Source: Burkholderia sp. WP9 (GTDB taxonomy: Bacteria > Pseudomonadota > Gammaproteobacteria > Burkholderiales > Burkholderiaceae). From it: 64,000 nucleotides of DNA. This document shows positions 34,913 to 42,968 of the stretch, piece by piece. The number at the start of each line of letters is the position of its first letter. Positions within the stretch are counted from its first letter, which is position 1. The stretch lies in the NCBI RefSeq assembly GCF_900104795.1, contig NZ_FNTG01000002.1, positions 868,001 through 932,000 of the forward strand, written 5' to 3'. The notes beneath the pieces are model-generated. The model was not told the DNA's origin. It ran no database searches and saw nothing but the letters and a program-made list of their open reading frames with translations. The position numbers and the translations under genes were made by a program.

Positions 34913-35758
34913 ATGAACCTCAGAGAAGCCGCGCCCTTTCCCGAGCTCGCGGAGCACGCCTACCAGATCCGCCGCAACGCGCTGCGCATGGGCGAAGTGC
35001 AAGGGCAAGGCTATATCGGCCAGGCGCTCGACATCGCTGACGTGCTGGCCGTCGCCTACTTCCGCGCCATGCGTTATCGCGCCGACGATCCCGACTGGGA
35101 AGGCCGCGACCGCTTCCTGCTCTCCAACGGCCACTACGCGATCGCCCTGTACGCGGCGCTGATCGAAGCCGGCATCATCGCCGACGAAGAACTGGAGACC
35201 TACGGCAGCGACGACAGCCGCCTGCCCATGTCCGGCATGGCGAGTTACACACCCGGCATGGAGATGTCCGGCGGCTCGCTCGGCCAGGGCTTGACGATTG
35301 CGGTGGGCCGCTGCCTGGGTCTGAAGCGCAAGGGTTCGGACGCCACCGTCTACACGCTGTTCTCGGACGGCGAACTCGACGAAGGCGCGGTATGGGAAGG
35401 GCTGATGTCCGCCGCGCACTGGAAGCTCGACAACCTGATCGCGATGGTCGACGTCAACAACCAGCAGGCCGACGGACCGTCTTCAGCGGTCATGGCGTTC
35501 GAGCCGCTGGTCGAGAAACTGCAGGCGTTCGGCTGGTTCGTGCAACGCGTGGACGGCAACGACCTCGCGGCGGTGGTCGCCGCGTTCGATGCGGCACGCG
35601 CGCATTCTGAAGCGCAACCGCGCATCATCGTCTGCGATACGCGTATGGGGTACGGCGTGCCGTTTCTCGAAGCACGCGAGAAGAACCACTTTATCCGCGT
35701 CGACGCGCACGAGTGGCAACTCGCGCTGCAGGCGCTCGAAGCCGGGAGAACCGTATGA
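34913..35758 (+). CDS. Transketolase, N-terminal (thiamine pyrophosphate) subunit, atypical
   Basis: A 281-residue split transketolase half. It carries the diphosphate/metal motif SDGELDEGAVWEGLMSAAHWKLDNLIAMVDVNNQQ (residues 151-185) and DRFLLSNGHYAIALYAAL with H74. Two donor-contact His that are near-invariant in transketolases are replaced: GYIG (residues 33-36) stands where GHPG is usual, and GMA (108-110) stands where GHP is usual. Start follows AAGGAGACGAGACA. It overlaps the second subunit gene by 4 bp, so the halves should form one enzyme. The substitutions suggest a changed ketose donor. Confidence 0.88.
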   Translation: MNLREAAPFPELAEHAYQIRRNALRMGEVQGQGYIGQALDIADVLAVAYFRAMRYRADDPDWEGRDRFLLSNGHYAIALYAALIEAGIIADEELETYGSDDSRLPMSGMASYTPGMEMSGGSLGQGLTIAVGRCLGLKRKGSDATVYTLFSDGELDEGAVWEGLMSAAHWKLDNLIAMVDVNNQQADGPSSAVMAFEPLVEKLQAFGWFVQRVDGNDLAAVVAAFDAARAHSEAQPRIIVCDTRMGYGVPFLEAREKNHFIRVDAHEWQLALQALEAGRTV

Positions 35759-36753
35759 GCGCCGCCGCACCGAAACCGCGCCTGAAAACCTCGGCGATGA
35801 TCGCCTCGATCGCCGGTGAAGGCCAGATCACCCGCTCCGCACCATTCGGCCACGCGCTGGTGGAGCTCGCGCGCAACCGCCCCGAAGTGGTCGGCATGAC
35901 AGCCGACCTCGGCAAATACACCGACCTCCATCTGTTCGCGAAGGAATACCCCGAGCGCTTCTATCAGATGGGCATGGCCGAGCAACTGCTGATGGGCGCG
36001 GCCGCCGGCATGGCGCACGAAGGCGCGCAGCCGTTCGTCACCACGTATGCGGTGTTCGCCGCGCGCCGCGCTTACGACTTCATCCACCAGGCGATCGCCG
36101 AGGACAACCTCGACGTCAAGATGGTGTGCGCGCTGCCCGGCCTCACGACCGGCTACGGTCCGAGCCACCAGGCGGCCGAAGACCTCGCCCTCTTTCGCGC
36201 GATGCCGAACCTCACGGTGATCGACCCGTGCGACGCGCTCGAAATCGAACAGATGGTGCCGGCGATCGCCGACCATCGCGGCCCGGTGTACGCACGGCTG
36301 TTGCGCGGCAACGTGCCGGTCGTGCTCGACGAATACGATTACCAGTTCCAACTCGGCAAAGCGAAGCTGCTGCGCGACGGCGCCGAAGTGCTGATCATCT
36401 CGTCCGGGATCATGACGATGCGCGCACTCGAAACGGCCAAGGCGCTCGCTGCCGATCGCATCGACGTGGGCGTGCTGCACGTGCCGACCATCAAGCCGCT
36501 CGACACGGTCACGCTGCTGCGCGAAGCGCGCCGGCCGGGGCGCCTCGTGATCGTGGCGGAGAACCATACGGTGATCGGCGGACTCGGCGAGGCGGTGGCC
36601 ACCGTGCTGCTGACCAACGGCGTCACGCCGCCCTTCCGCCAGATCGGCCTGCCCGACGCCTTTCTCGATGCCGGCGCGCTGCCGACGCTACACGATCGCT
36701 ACGGTATTTCGACCGAGGCGATGTGCGACACGATCAAGGGCTGGCTGCGCTAA
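35755..36753 (+). CDS. Transketolase, C-terminal (pyrimidine-binding) subunit
   Basis: A 332-residue second half of the split transketolase. The catalytic Glu that activates the cofactor is E76 (QMGMAEQLLMGAAAGM). Residues equivalent to phosphate-binding ones are kept: R27 (ITRSAPFG), H138 (GYGPSHQAAED) and R181 (PVYARLLRG). Start ATG 35755 lies within the stop of the N-terminal subunit gene; the longer frame runs inside that gene. The two proteins together correspond to one full-length transketolase and would form a tetramer. Confidence 0.9.
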   Translation: MSAAAPKPRLKTSAMIASIAGEGQITRSAPFGHALVELARNRPEVVGMTADLGKYTDLHLFAKEYPERFYQMGMAEQLLMGAAAGMAHEGAQPFVTTYAVFAARRAYDFIHQAIAEDNLDVKMVCALPGLTTGYGPSHQAAEDLALFRAMPNLTVIDPCDALEIEQMVPAIADHRGPVYARLLRGNVPVVLDEYDYQFQLGKAKLLRDGAEVLIISSGIMTMRALETAKALAADRIDVGVLHVPTIKPLDTVTLLREARRPGRLVIVAENHTVIGGLGEAVATVLLTNGVTPPFRQIGLPDAFLDAGALPTLHDRYGISTEAMCDTIKGWLR

Positions 36754-36841
36754 GCGTCGATTTGATCGGCACAAGCAAGCGTATTAACCGATAGCAAAGA
36801 AAGCAGCAAACCATAAGCATCACATTCAGGAGATCCGCATC

Positions 36842-37606
36842 ATGTCAGAGTCACGTCTTCTCGACGGCAAGGTCGCCGTCATTTCCGGCGGCGCGTCGCC
36901 GCGCGGCATCGGCATGGCGACCGCCCGCAAATTCGCCGCTCACGGCGCGCGTATCGCCATTTTCGATCTGGACGAAAAGGCCGCAATCGAAGCCGCCGCT
37001 TCGATCGGGCCGGAGCATCGCGGCTATGCGTGCAACGTCACCGATCGCGGCGCATGCCAGGCCGCCGTCGAGCGCACCGTCGCCGATTTCGGTTCGATCG
37101 ATATCCTGATCAATAACGCCGGTATCACCCAGGCGGCCAAGCTGCTCGACATCGACCCGGAGAGCTGGGATCGCATTCTCGACGTCAACCTGCGCGGCGT
37201 GCTGTATCTGTCGCAAGCGGTCGTGCCACAAATGAAGAAACAGAAGAGCGGCTCGATTGGCTGCATGTCGTCGGTGTCGGCGCAGCGCGGCGGCGGCATT
37301 CTCGGCGGCCCGCATTACTCCGCGGCCAAAGCCGGAGTACTCGGTCTCGCGAAAGCGATGGCGCGCGAACTCGGCAACGACGGCATCCGCGTGAACTGCG
37401 TGACCCCGGGCCTGATCCAGACCGACATCAACGCCGGCAAGATCAGCGACGACAAGCGCGTCGAGATTCTCGCGGGCATTCCGTTGAATCGCCTCGGCGT
37501 ACCCGACGACGTGGCCGGCGCATTCCTGTTCCTCGCGTCGGACCTGTCGTCGTATATCACCGGCGCGGTGATCGACGTGAACGGCGGGATGCTCATTCAC
37601 GGCTGA
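36842..37606 (+). CDS. Short-chain dehydrogenase/reductase (polyol/sugar type, NAD-preferring)
   Basis: A 254-residue classical SDR. Cofactor motif GGASPRGIG at 16-24, NNAG at 91-94, active-site Y159-xxx-K163 (YSAAK) with a Ser near 144. The acidic IFDLDE at the end of the second strand (from residue 40) predicts NAD+ over NADP+. AGGAG precedes the ATG. It lies between the split transketolase and the TRAP importer, so it probably oxidises the imported hydroxy compound to the ketone used by a transketolase. The substrate is inferred, not known. Confidence 0.88.
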   Translation: MSESRLLDGKVAVISGGASPRGIGMATARKFAAHGARIAIFDLDEKAAIEAAASIGPEHRGYACNVTDRGACQAAVERTVADFGSIDILINNAGITQAAKLLDIDPESWDRILDVNLRGVLYLSQAVVPQMKKQKSGSIGCMSSVSAQRGGGILGGPHYSAAKAGVLGLAKAMARELGNDGIRVNCVTPGLIQTDINAGKISDDKRVEILAGIPLNRLGVPDDVAGAFLFLASDLSSYITGAVIDVNGGMLIHG

Positions 37607-37762
37607 TCCGTCCCGGCAGGACGGGCCGTCTGGCGGGAAGCCGGCGGCGGCGATGGAGACCTGGCAGCAGACAGCAAACGGGCGCGGCGCGCGACACGTG
37701 CAGCCGCCGCGCTCGAGATTTCAGCATAACCATAACGACACGCCATATTGGAGGAAGACACC

Positions 37763-38806
37763 ATGACTACCCGTTCGAACGCCCCGCAGGGCATCAGCCG
37801 CCGCACCTTTCTGAAAGCCGGCGCCACCTTGTCCGCAGCCGTGCCTTTGTGGAGCGTCTCGCGACGCGCCATGGCCGCGCCCGAGTTTTCGTACAAGCTC
37901 GCCACCGGCCAGGATCCGACTCATCCGGTGAATATCCGCGCCCAGGAGGCGATCAATCACATTCGTGAAGCGACCAACGGCCGCCTCGATATCAAGCTGT
38001 TTCCGCAGAACCAGCTCGGCTCCGACACCGACCTGCTTTCTCAAGTGCGCAATGGCGGCGTGGAGTTCTTCAACCAGGCGTCGTCGATTCTCGCGACCCT
38101 CACGCCGGCTGCGGGCATCGTCAACACCGGTTTCGCGTTCAAGGACTACGACGCGGTGTGGAAAGCGATGGACGGCGATCTCGGCAATTACATTCGCGCG
38201 CAGATCGCCAAGTCCGGCATCGTGTCGGTCAGCAAGGTGTGGGACAACGGCTTCCGGCAGATCAGTTCGTCCACCCGTGCGCTGCGTGCGCCCGCCGATC
38301 TGAAGGGCTTCAAGATCCGCGTGCCTCAGGCGCCGATGCTGACGTCGCTCTTCAAGGCACTCGATGCGGGCCCGGCGCCGATCAACTTCAACGAACTATA
38401 TTCGGCCCTGCAGACCGGCGTGGTGGAAGGCCAGGAGAATCCACTGCCGATCATCGCCACCGCCAAGCTCTATGAAGTGCAGAAGTACATCAGCCTCACG
38501 TCGCATGTGTGGGACGGTTACTGGATTCTCGGCAACCGCGCCGCGTGGGAACGGCTGCCGGCGGATATCCGCACCATCGTCACGCGCGAATTCGAAAAGG
38601 CCGCGATGCTGCAACGCGCGGACATCGCCAAGCTGAGCAGTTCGCTGCGCGACGATCTGAAAACCAAGGGCATTACTTTCATCGACGTGGATCGCGAGTC
38701 ATTCCGCGGCGCGCTGGCCAAGACGAGCTTCTACCACGACTGGAAGAGCAAATACGGCGACGAAGCCTGGAGCCTGCTGGAGAAGTCCGTCGGAAAACTG
38801 GGGTGA
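37763..38806 (+). CDS. TRAP transporter solute-binding protein (DctP family)
   Basis: A 347-residue periplasmic binding protein with a twin-arginine signal (ISRRTFLKAGATLSAAVPLWSVSRRAMA). The core contains FSYKLATGQDPTHPVNIRAQEAINHIREATNGRLDIKLFPQNQLGSDTDLLSQVRNG, and the conserved Arg region is LKGFKIRVPQAPM. ATG 37763 follows GGAGGAAGACACC. DctP proteins usually bind carboxylates or, in some branches, sugars and sugar acids. It ends 4 bp before the fused permease gene, so the two make one importer. The cargo is presumably the substrate of the neighbouring SDR and transketolases. Confidence 0.9.
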   Translation: MTTRSNAPQGISRRTFLKAGATLSAAVPLWSVSRRAMAAPEFSYKLATGQDPTHPVNIRAQEAINHIREATNGRLDIKLFPQNQLGSDTDLLSQVRNGGVEFFNQASSILATLTPAAGIVNTGFAFKDYDAVWKAMDGDLGNYIRAQIAKSGIVSVSKVWDNGFRQISSSTRALRAPADLKGFKIRVPQAPMLTSLFKALDAGPAPINFNELYSALQTGVVEGQENPLPIIATAKLYEVQKYISLTSHVWDGYWILGNRAAWERLPADIRTIVTREFEKAAMLQRADIAKLSSSLRDDLKTKGITFIDVDRESFRGALAKTSFYHDWKSKYGDEAWSLLEKSVGKLG

Positions 38807-38810
38807 TGCG

Positions 38811-40670
38811 ATGATCTCGATCTCTTATTCGCACGAGCGGCAGCACCGTTTCGCCTGTGCGCTCGATTCCGCGCTCGGGCATCTGGTGGAGATACCCGCT
38901 GCCCTGCTGGTGCTCGCGGAAATCGCCGTGCTGCTCGCGGGGGTGACGAGCCGCTATCTGCTGCACTCGCCGCTCGTGTGGTCCGACGAACTCGCCTCGA
39001 TGCTGTTCCTCTGGCTCGCCATGCTCGGCGCCGTGATCGCCTTGCGGCGCGGCGAGCATATGCGGATGACGGCGCTGGTCGGCATGGCGCCGCCGGGCGT
39101 GCGCGCATTTCTCGACGTGGTGGCGATCGCCGCGCCGATCGCGTTTCTCGCGATGGTGATCGGCCCGGCGATCAGCTTCGCGCAGGACGAGTCGTTCATC
39201 ACCACACCCGCGCTCGAACTCTCGAACTCGTGGCGCGCCGCCGCGTTGCCGATCGGCTCGGCGCTGATGCTGCTGGTCGCGGTGGTGCGGCTCGCGCGGC
39301 TCGGCAACTGGCGTCTCGTGCTGGGCGCGCTCGCGACGGTCGGCGCGCTGGTCGGCGTCTTCATCGCGCTCGGGCCGGTGTTGCGCGACCTCGGCAATGT
39401 GAACCTGCTGATCTTCTTCGTCGGCCTCGTGGCGCTCGGCGTGCTGAGCGGCGTGCCGATCGCGTTTTCGTTCGGACTCGCCACCTTCGGCTATCTCGCG
39501 CTGACCACCAACACGCCGATGCCGGTCGTCGTGGGCCGGATGGACGAAGGCATGTCGCATCTGATCCTGCTCTCCGTGCCGCTCTTCGTGTTCCTCGGCC
39601 AGTTGATCGAGATGACCGGCATGGCCGCGGCGATGATCGCGTTTCTCGCGAGCCTGCTGGGTCACGTGCGCGGCGGTCTCTCTTACGTGCTGGTCGGCGC
39701 CATGTATCTGGTGTCCGGCATCTCGGGATCGAAAGCCGCCGATATGGCGGCGGTCGCGCCGGTGCTGTTTCCGGAGATGAAAGCGCGCGGCGCGAAACCG
39801 GGCGATCTGGTGGCGCTGCTCGCCGCGACCGGTGCGCAGACCGAGACGATTCCACCGAGCCTCGTGCTGATCACGCTCGGCTCGGTGACCGGCGTGTCGA
39901 TCTCGGCGCTCTTCACGGGCGGCATGCTGCCGGGCATCGTGCTGGCTATTACGTTGTGCATCGTCGTGCAGTGGCGTTATCGGCGCGAGGACATGTCGAA
40001 CGTCAAACGTGCAACGCGCGGCGAGATTCTGCGCAAACTGGTGATCGCGTTTCCGGCGCTCGCGCTGCCGTTCGTGATTCGCGCGGCGGTGGTCGAAGGC
40101 ATCGCGACGGCGACCGAAGTTTCCACCATCGGCATTGCTTATGCGGTGCTGGCCGGCTTGCTGATCTATCGCCGTTTCGAGTGGCAGCGGCTCAAGCCCA
40201 TGCTGATCGATACCGCCACGCTGTCCGGCGCGATCCTGCTGATCATCGGCTCGGCCACCGCAATGGCATGGGCGTTGACGCAATCCGGCTTCTCGGGCCA
40301 GCTCGCGCAGACCCTGGGCGCGTTGCCGGGCGGCGCGGCGATGTTCATGGCGGCCTCGATCTGCGTGTTCGTGATCCTCGGCAGCGTGCTCGAAGGCATT
40401 CCGGCCATCGTGCTGTTCGGCCCGCTGATGTTCCCGATCGCGCGCGCCATGCATATCCACGACGTGCATTACGCGATGGTTGTGATTCTCTCGATGGGCG
40501 TGGGCCTGTTCGCGCCGCCGTTCGGCGTGGGCTACTACTCTGCTTGCGCGGTGAGCCGCATCCATCCCGACGAAGGCATGAAACCGATTCTCGGTTACAT
40601 CGCCGCGTTGATGGTCGGCCTGATCATCGTGGCCGCCGTGCCGTGGATTTCGACGGGGTTCCTGCATTGA
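38811..40670 (+). CDS. TRAP transporter fused permease DctQM
   Basis: A 619-residue inner-membrane protein. About the first 170 residues are a DctQ-like 4-TM domain (LLAGVTSRYLLHSPLVWSDELASMLFLWLAMLGAVIALRRGEHMRM), and the remainder is DctM-like (LNLLIFFVGLVALGVLSGVPIAFSFGLATFGYLALT, GHVRGGLSYVLVGAMYLVSGISGSKAADMAAVAPVLFPEM). QM fusions are common in TRAP systems. It uses a sodium gradient with the binding protein just upstream. Confidence 0.9.
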   Translation: MISISYSHERQHRFACALDSALGHLVEIPAALLVLAEIAVLLAGVTSRYLLHSPLVWSDELASMLFLWLAMLGAVIALRRGEHMRMTALVGMAPPGVRAFLDVVAIAAPIAFLAMVIGPAISFAQDESFITTPALELSNSWRAAALPIGSALMLLVAVVRLARLGNWRLVLGALATVGALVGVFIALGPVLRDLGNVNLLIFFVGLVALGVLSGVPIAFSFGLATFGYLALTTNTPMPVVVGRMDEGMSHLILLSVPLFVFLGQLIEMTGMAAAMIAFLASLLGHVRGGLSYVLVGAMYLVSGISGSKAADMAAVAPVLFPEMKARGAKPGDLVALLAATGAQTETIPPSLVLITLGSVTGVSISALFTGGMLPGIVLAITLCIVVQWRYRREDMSNVKRATRGEILRKLVIAFPALALPFVIRAAVVEGIATATEVSTIGIAYAVLAGLLIYRRFEWQRLKPMLIDTATLSGAILLIIGSATAMAWALTQSGFSGQLAQTLGALPGGAAMFMAASICVFVILGSVLEGIPAIVLFGPLMFPIARAMHIHDVHYAMVVILSMGVGLFAPPFGVGYYSACAVSRIHPDEGMKPILGYIAALMVGLIIVAAVPWISTGFLH

Positions 40671-40753
40671 GCCGTTGATCCCCTGAAGCGCGAGGCATGC
40701 GCCGCGCTGCCTCGCGCGATGTTCTTCAGCACGCTTTTTTCGCCTGCTTCTTC

Positions 40754-40831
40754 GGGCCGCTTATTTGGGCCGCTTATTTGGGCCGCTTATTTGGGCTGCC
40801 TAATCAGGCCGCTCATTTGGGTCGCTTCGTC
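40754..40831 (+). repeat. Tandem 13-bp repeat in the TRAP-transketolase intergenic gap
   Basis: GGGCCGCTTATTT occurs three times perfectly (40754-40766, 40767-40779, 40780-40792), followed by three degenerate units to 40831. It lies 84 bp after the permease stop and ends 58 bp before the second transketolase start. The alternation of GC-rich and TTATTT blocks could give phased sites or a slipped-strand element. It does not encode a visible protein. Confidence 0.85.
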
Positions 40832-40889
40832 CAAGTTATCTATTGCCGCCCGCTGCACGTAACGCAGCGGCGTAGAGGAGCCTTTTGCC

Positions 40890-42950
40890 ATGTCCACCAC
40901 CGAAGCCACGTCTGCCGCACCGAACACCGCGCTTCCATCACTCACGCCGCTGTCGCGCGCCGCTCCCGCTGCCGCTCAGCCCGCGCCCTTGCCGTTGGCC
41001 GACGCGATCCGCTTCCTTTCCATCGACGCGATTCTGCGCGCCAGCGAAGGTCATCAGGGCGTGCCGCTCGGCATGGCCGAAATCGCGACCGCGCTGTTCA
41101 CCCGCCACCTGAAATTCAATCCCGCCGATCCGACCTGGCCCGATCGCGACCGCTTCGTGCTGTCGAACGGTCACGGCTCGCTGCTGCTCTACGCGCTGCT
41201 GTATCTCACCGGCTATGACGCCATCGGTCTCGAGCAGATCAAGACCTTCCGCGAACTCGGCTCCCATTGCGCGGGCCACCCCGAGTACGAACCGGCGCAC
41301 GGTATCGAGGCCACCACCGGCCCGCTCGGCCAGGGCATTGCCAACGCGTTCGGCATGGCCATTGCCGAAGCGTATCTCGCGGCGAAGTTCGGCAGCGAGC
41401 TCGTCGACCACTACACGTATGCATTCGTCGGTGACGGCTGTCTGCAGGAAGGCATCGGCCAGGAAATGATTTCGCTCGCCGGGCATCTGCAGCTGGGCAA
41501 GCTGATTCTCTGCTGGGACGACAACCAGATCACCGACGACGGCAGCACTTCCCTCTCCATCAGCGAGGACGTCTGCGCGCGCTTTCGCGTGGGCGGCTGG
41601 CAGGTCATCGAAGTCGACGGGCACGATCTCGAAGCCGTGTCGGCGGCGCTGACGATCGCCCGCTCGGACCCGCGACCTTCGATGATCGCGTGCAAAACCG
41701 TGATCGGCCGCGGCATTGCGCGTTTGCAAGGACAGCGTGGCGGCCACAGCGGCAAGCTGTTCCAGACAGACGCGGACGCGGCGCGCGACACCCTTGGCTG
41801 GCCGCACGCGCCGTTCGAGATACCCGCGGAGACTCTCGCAGCATGGCGCGCGGCAGGACGGCGTAGCGACCCGCAGTATTACGCATGGCACAAACGTCTC
41901 GCCGCGCTGCCCGCCGCAGAGCAGGACGAGTTCGAACGGGTCCTGTCGGGCCACCTGCCGCAAGGCTGGCGCGACGTGCTCGACGACTACCGCAAATGCG
42001 CCGTGGAGCGCGGAGAACCGCAACCCGGCATCACCGTCTCGGGCGAGATCAGCGATCTGCTCGCGCCGCTGTTGCCGGAACGCATGGTCGGCTGTGCCGA
42101 TCTCGAAGCGCCCACGGGCCACAAGCGTCAGTTGCATGCGTTTACCGCCGAGGACCATAGCGGCGCCTACGTTCACTGCGGCGTGCGCGAACACGTGATG
42201 GGCGCGATGGCCAACGGCATGGCGGCGCACGGCGGCGTGATCGCGACGAGCGTCACCTATCTCGCGTTCTCGGACTATCAGCGGCCGGCCATGCGCATGG
42301 CGGCGCTGATGGGCCTGCCGGTGCACTTCGTGTTCAGCCATGATTCGATTGGCGTCGGCAAGAATGGGCCGACGCATCAGCCCGTCGAAATTCTCGCCTC
42401 GCTGCGCGCGATGCCGAACATGCGCGTGTTGCGTCCCGCCGATGCCGTCGAGGCCGCCGAGTGCTGGGCGCTCGCACTCGAACATCGGCGCGGGCCGAGC
42501 ACGCTGGTGTTCGCGCGCCAGGCGCTGCCGCTGGTGCGCACGGCACATAGCGCCGCACCGTTGTCGCAACGCGGCGCTTACGTGCTGGCCGAGGCCGAAG
42601 GCGGAGCGCGCGCCGTGACGCTGCTCGCAACCGGCTCTGAAGTCGCGTTGGCCTTGCAGGCGCGCGGCCAATTGCAGGACGAAGGCATCGCGACGGCCGT
42701 GGTGTCCATGCCGTGCTGGGAGATTTTCGACGAGCAGGACGACGCCTATCGTGCCGCCGTGCTCGGTCCGGGCACCGTGCGGATCGGCGTGGAAGCGGCA
42801 TTGCGTTTCGGCTGGGACCGTTATCTCGGCGAGCGTGGCGGCTTTGTCGGCATGACGGGCTTCGGCGCGTCCGCCTCGGCCGAGACGCTGTACGAGCATT
42901 TCGGCATCACCTCGCAGCACATTGTCGCTGAAGCGAAGCGGCATCTGTAA
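40890..42950 (+). CDS. Transketolase, full-length (single chain), atypical
   Basis: A 686-residue transketolase with an Ala/Pro-rich tail of about 35 residues. It retains the cofactor motif GDGCLQEG (181-188) with D211-N212, donor-contact H55, H95, H130, H286 and H484, plus H496 (equivalent to E. coli H461) and E434 (GVREHV). The segment 380-396 (ITVSGEISDLLAPLLP) replaces the E. coli stretch containing the phosphate-binding R358, and no Arg is near, so the acceptor or donor may lack the usual phosphate. It follows the 13-bp repeats and precedes the hydroxyacid dehydrogenase by 18 bp. A second transketolase in one locus is unusual. Confidence 0.88.
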   Translation: MSTTEATSAAPNTALPSLTPLSRAAPAAAQPAPLPLADAIRFLSIDAILRASEGHQGVPLGMAEIATALFTRHLKFNPADPTWPDRDRFVLSNGHGSLLLYALLYLTGYDAIGLEQIKTFRELGSHCAGHPEYEPAHGIEATTGPLGQGIANAFGMAIAEAYLAAKFGSELVDHYTYAFVGDGCLQEGIGQEMISLAGHLQLGKLILCWDDNQITDDGSTSLSISEDVCARFRVGGWQVIEVDGHDLEAVSAALTIARSDPRPSMIACKTVIGRGIARLQGQRGGHSGKLFQTDADAARDTLGWPHAPFEIPAETLAAWRAAGRRSDPQYYAWHKRLAALPAAEQDEFERVLSGHLPQGWRDVLDDYRKCAVERGEPQPGITVSGEISDLLAPLLPERMVGCADLEAPTGHKRQLHAFTAEDHSGAYVHCGVREHVMGAMANGMAAHGGVIATSVTYLAFSDYQRPAMRMAALMGLPVHFVFSHDSIGVGKNGPTHQPVEILASLRAMPNMRVLRPADAVEAAECWALALEHRRGPSTLVFARQALPLVRTAHSAAPLSQRGAYVLAEAEGGARAVTLLATGSEVALALQARGQLQDEGIATAVVSMPCWEIFDEQDDAYRAAVLGPGTVRIGVEAALRFGWDRYLGERGGFVGMTGFGASASAETLYEHFGITSQHIVAEAKRHL

Positions 42951-42968
42951 ATCATCGGATACCTAATC

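Noticed and set aside
34913..36753. Assigning the split transketolase as DXP synthase or a pyruvate dehydrogenase E1 pair
   Set aside because: The cofactor motif, the conserved NGH segment, the 281+332 length split and a GSLGQG block are transketolase-like, and no isoprenoid or lipoyl genes are adjacent.
36842..37606. Naming the SDR as a specific sugar dehydrogenase
   Set aside because: The SDR core motifs do not determine substrate; only the NAD preference could be read, so no gene symbol was given.
38679..40667. 662-codon minus-strand open frame opposite the TRAP permease gene
   Set aside because: Translation is a run of charged Arg/Glu/His/Gln residues without membrane or domain signs; the plus-strand DctQM assignment is unambiguous.
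40754..40831. Possible CRISPR-like array
   Set aside because: The units are 13 bp with no spacers and no cas genes nearby, so it is a simple tandem repeat.
40938..42944. 668-codon minus-strand open frame opposite the full-length transketolase
   Set aside because: A compositional shadow of the transketolase coding strand; no family motif is visible.
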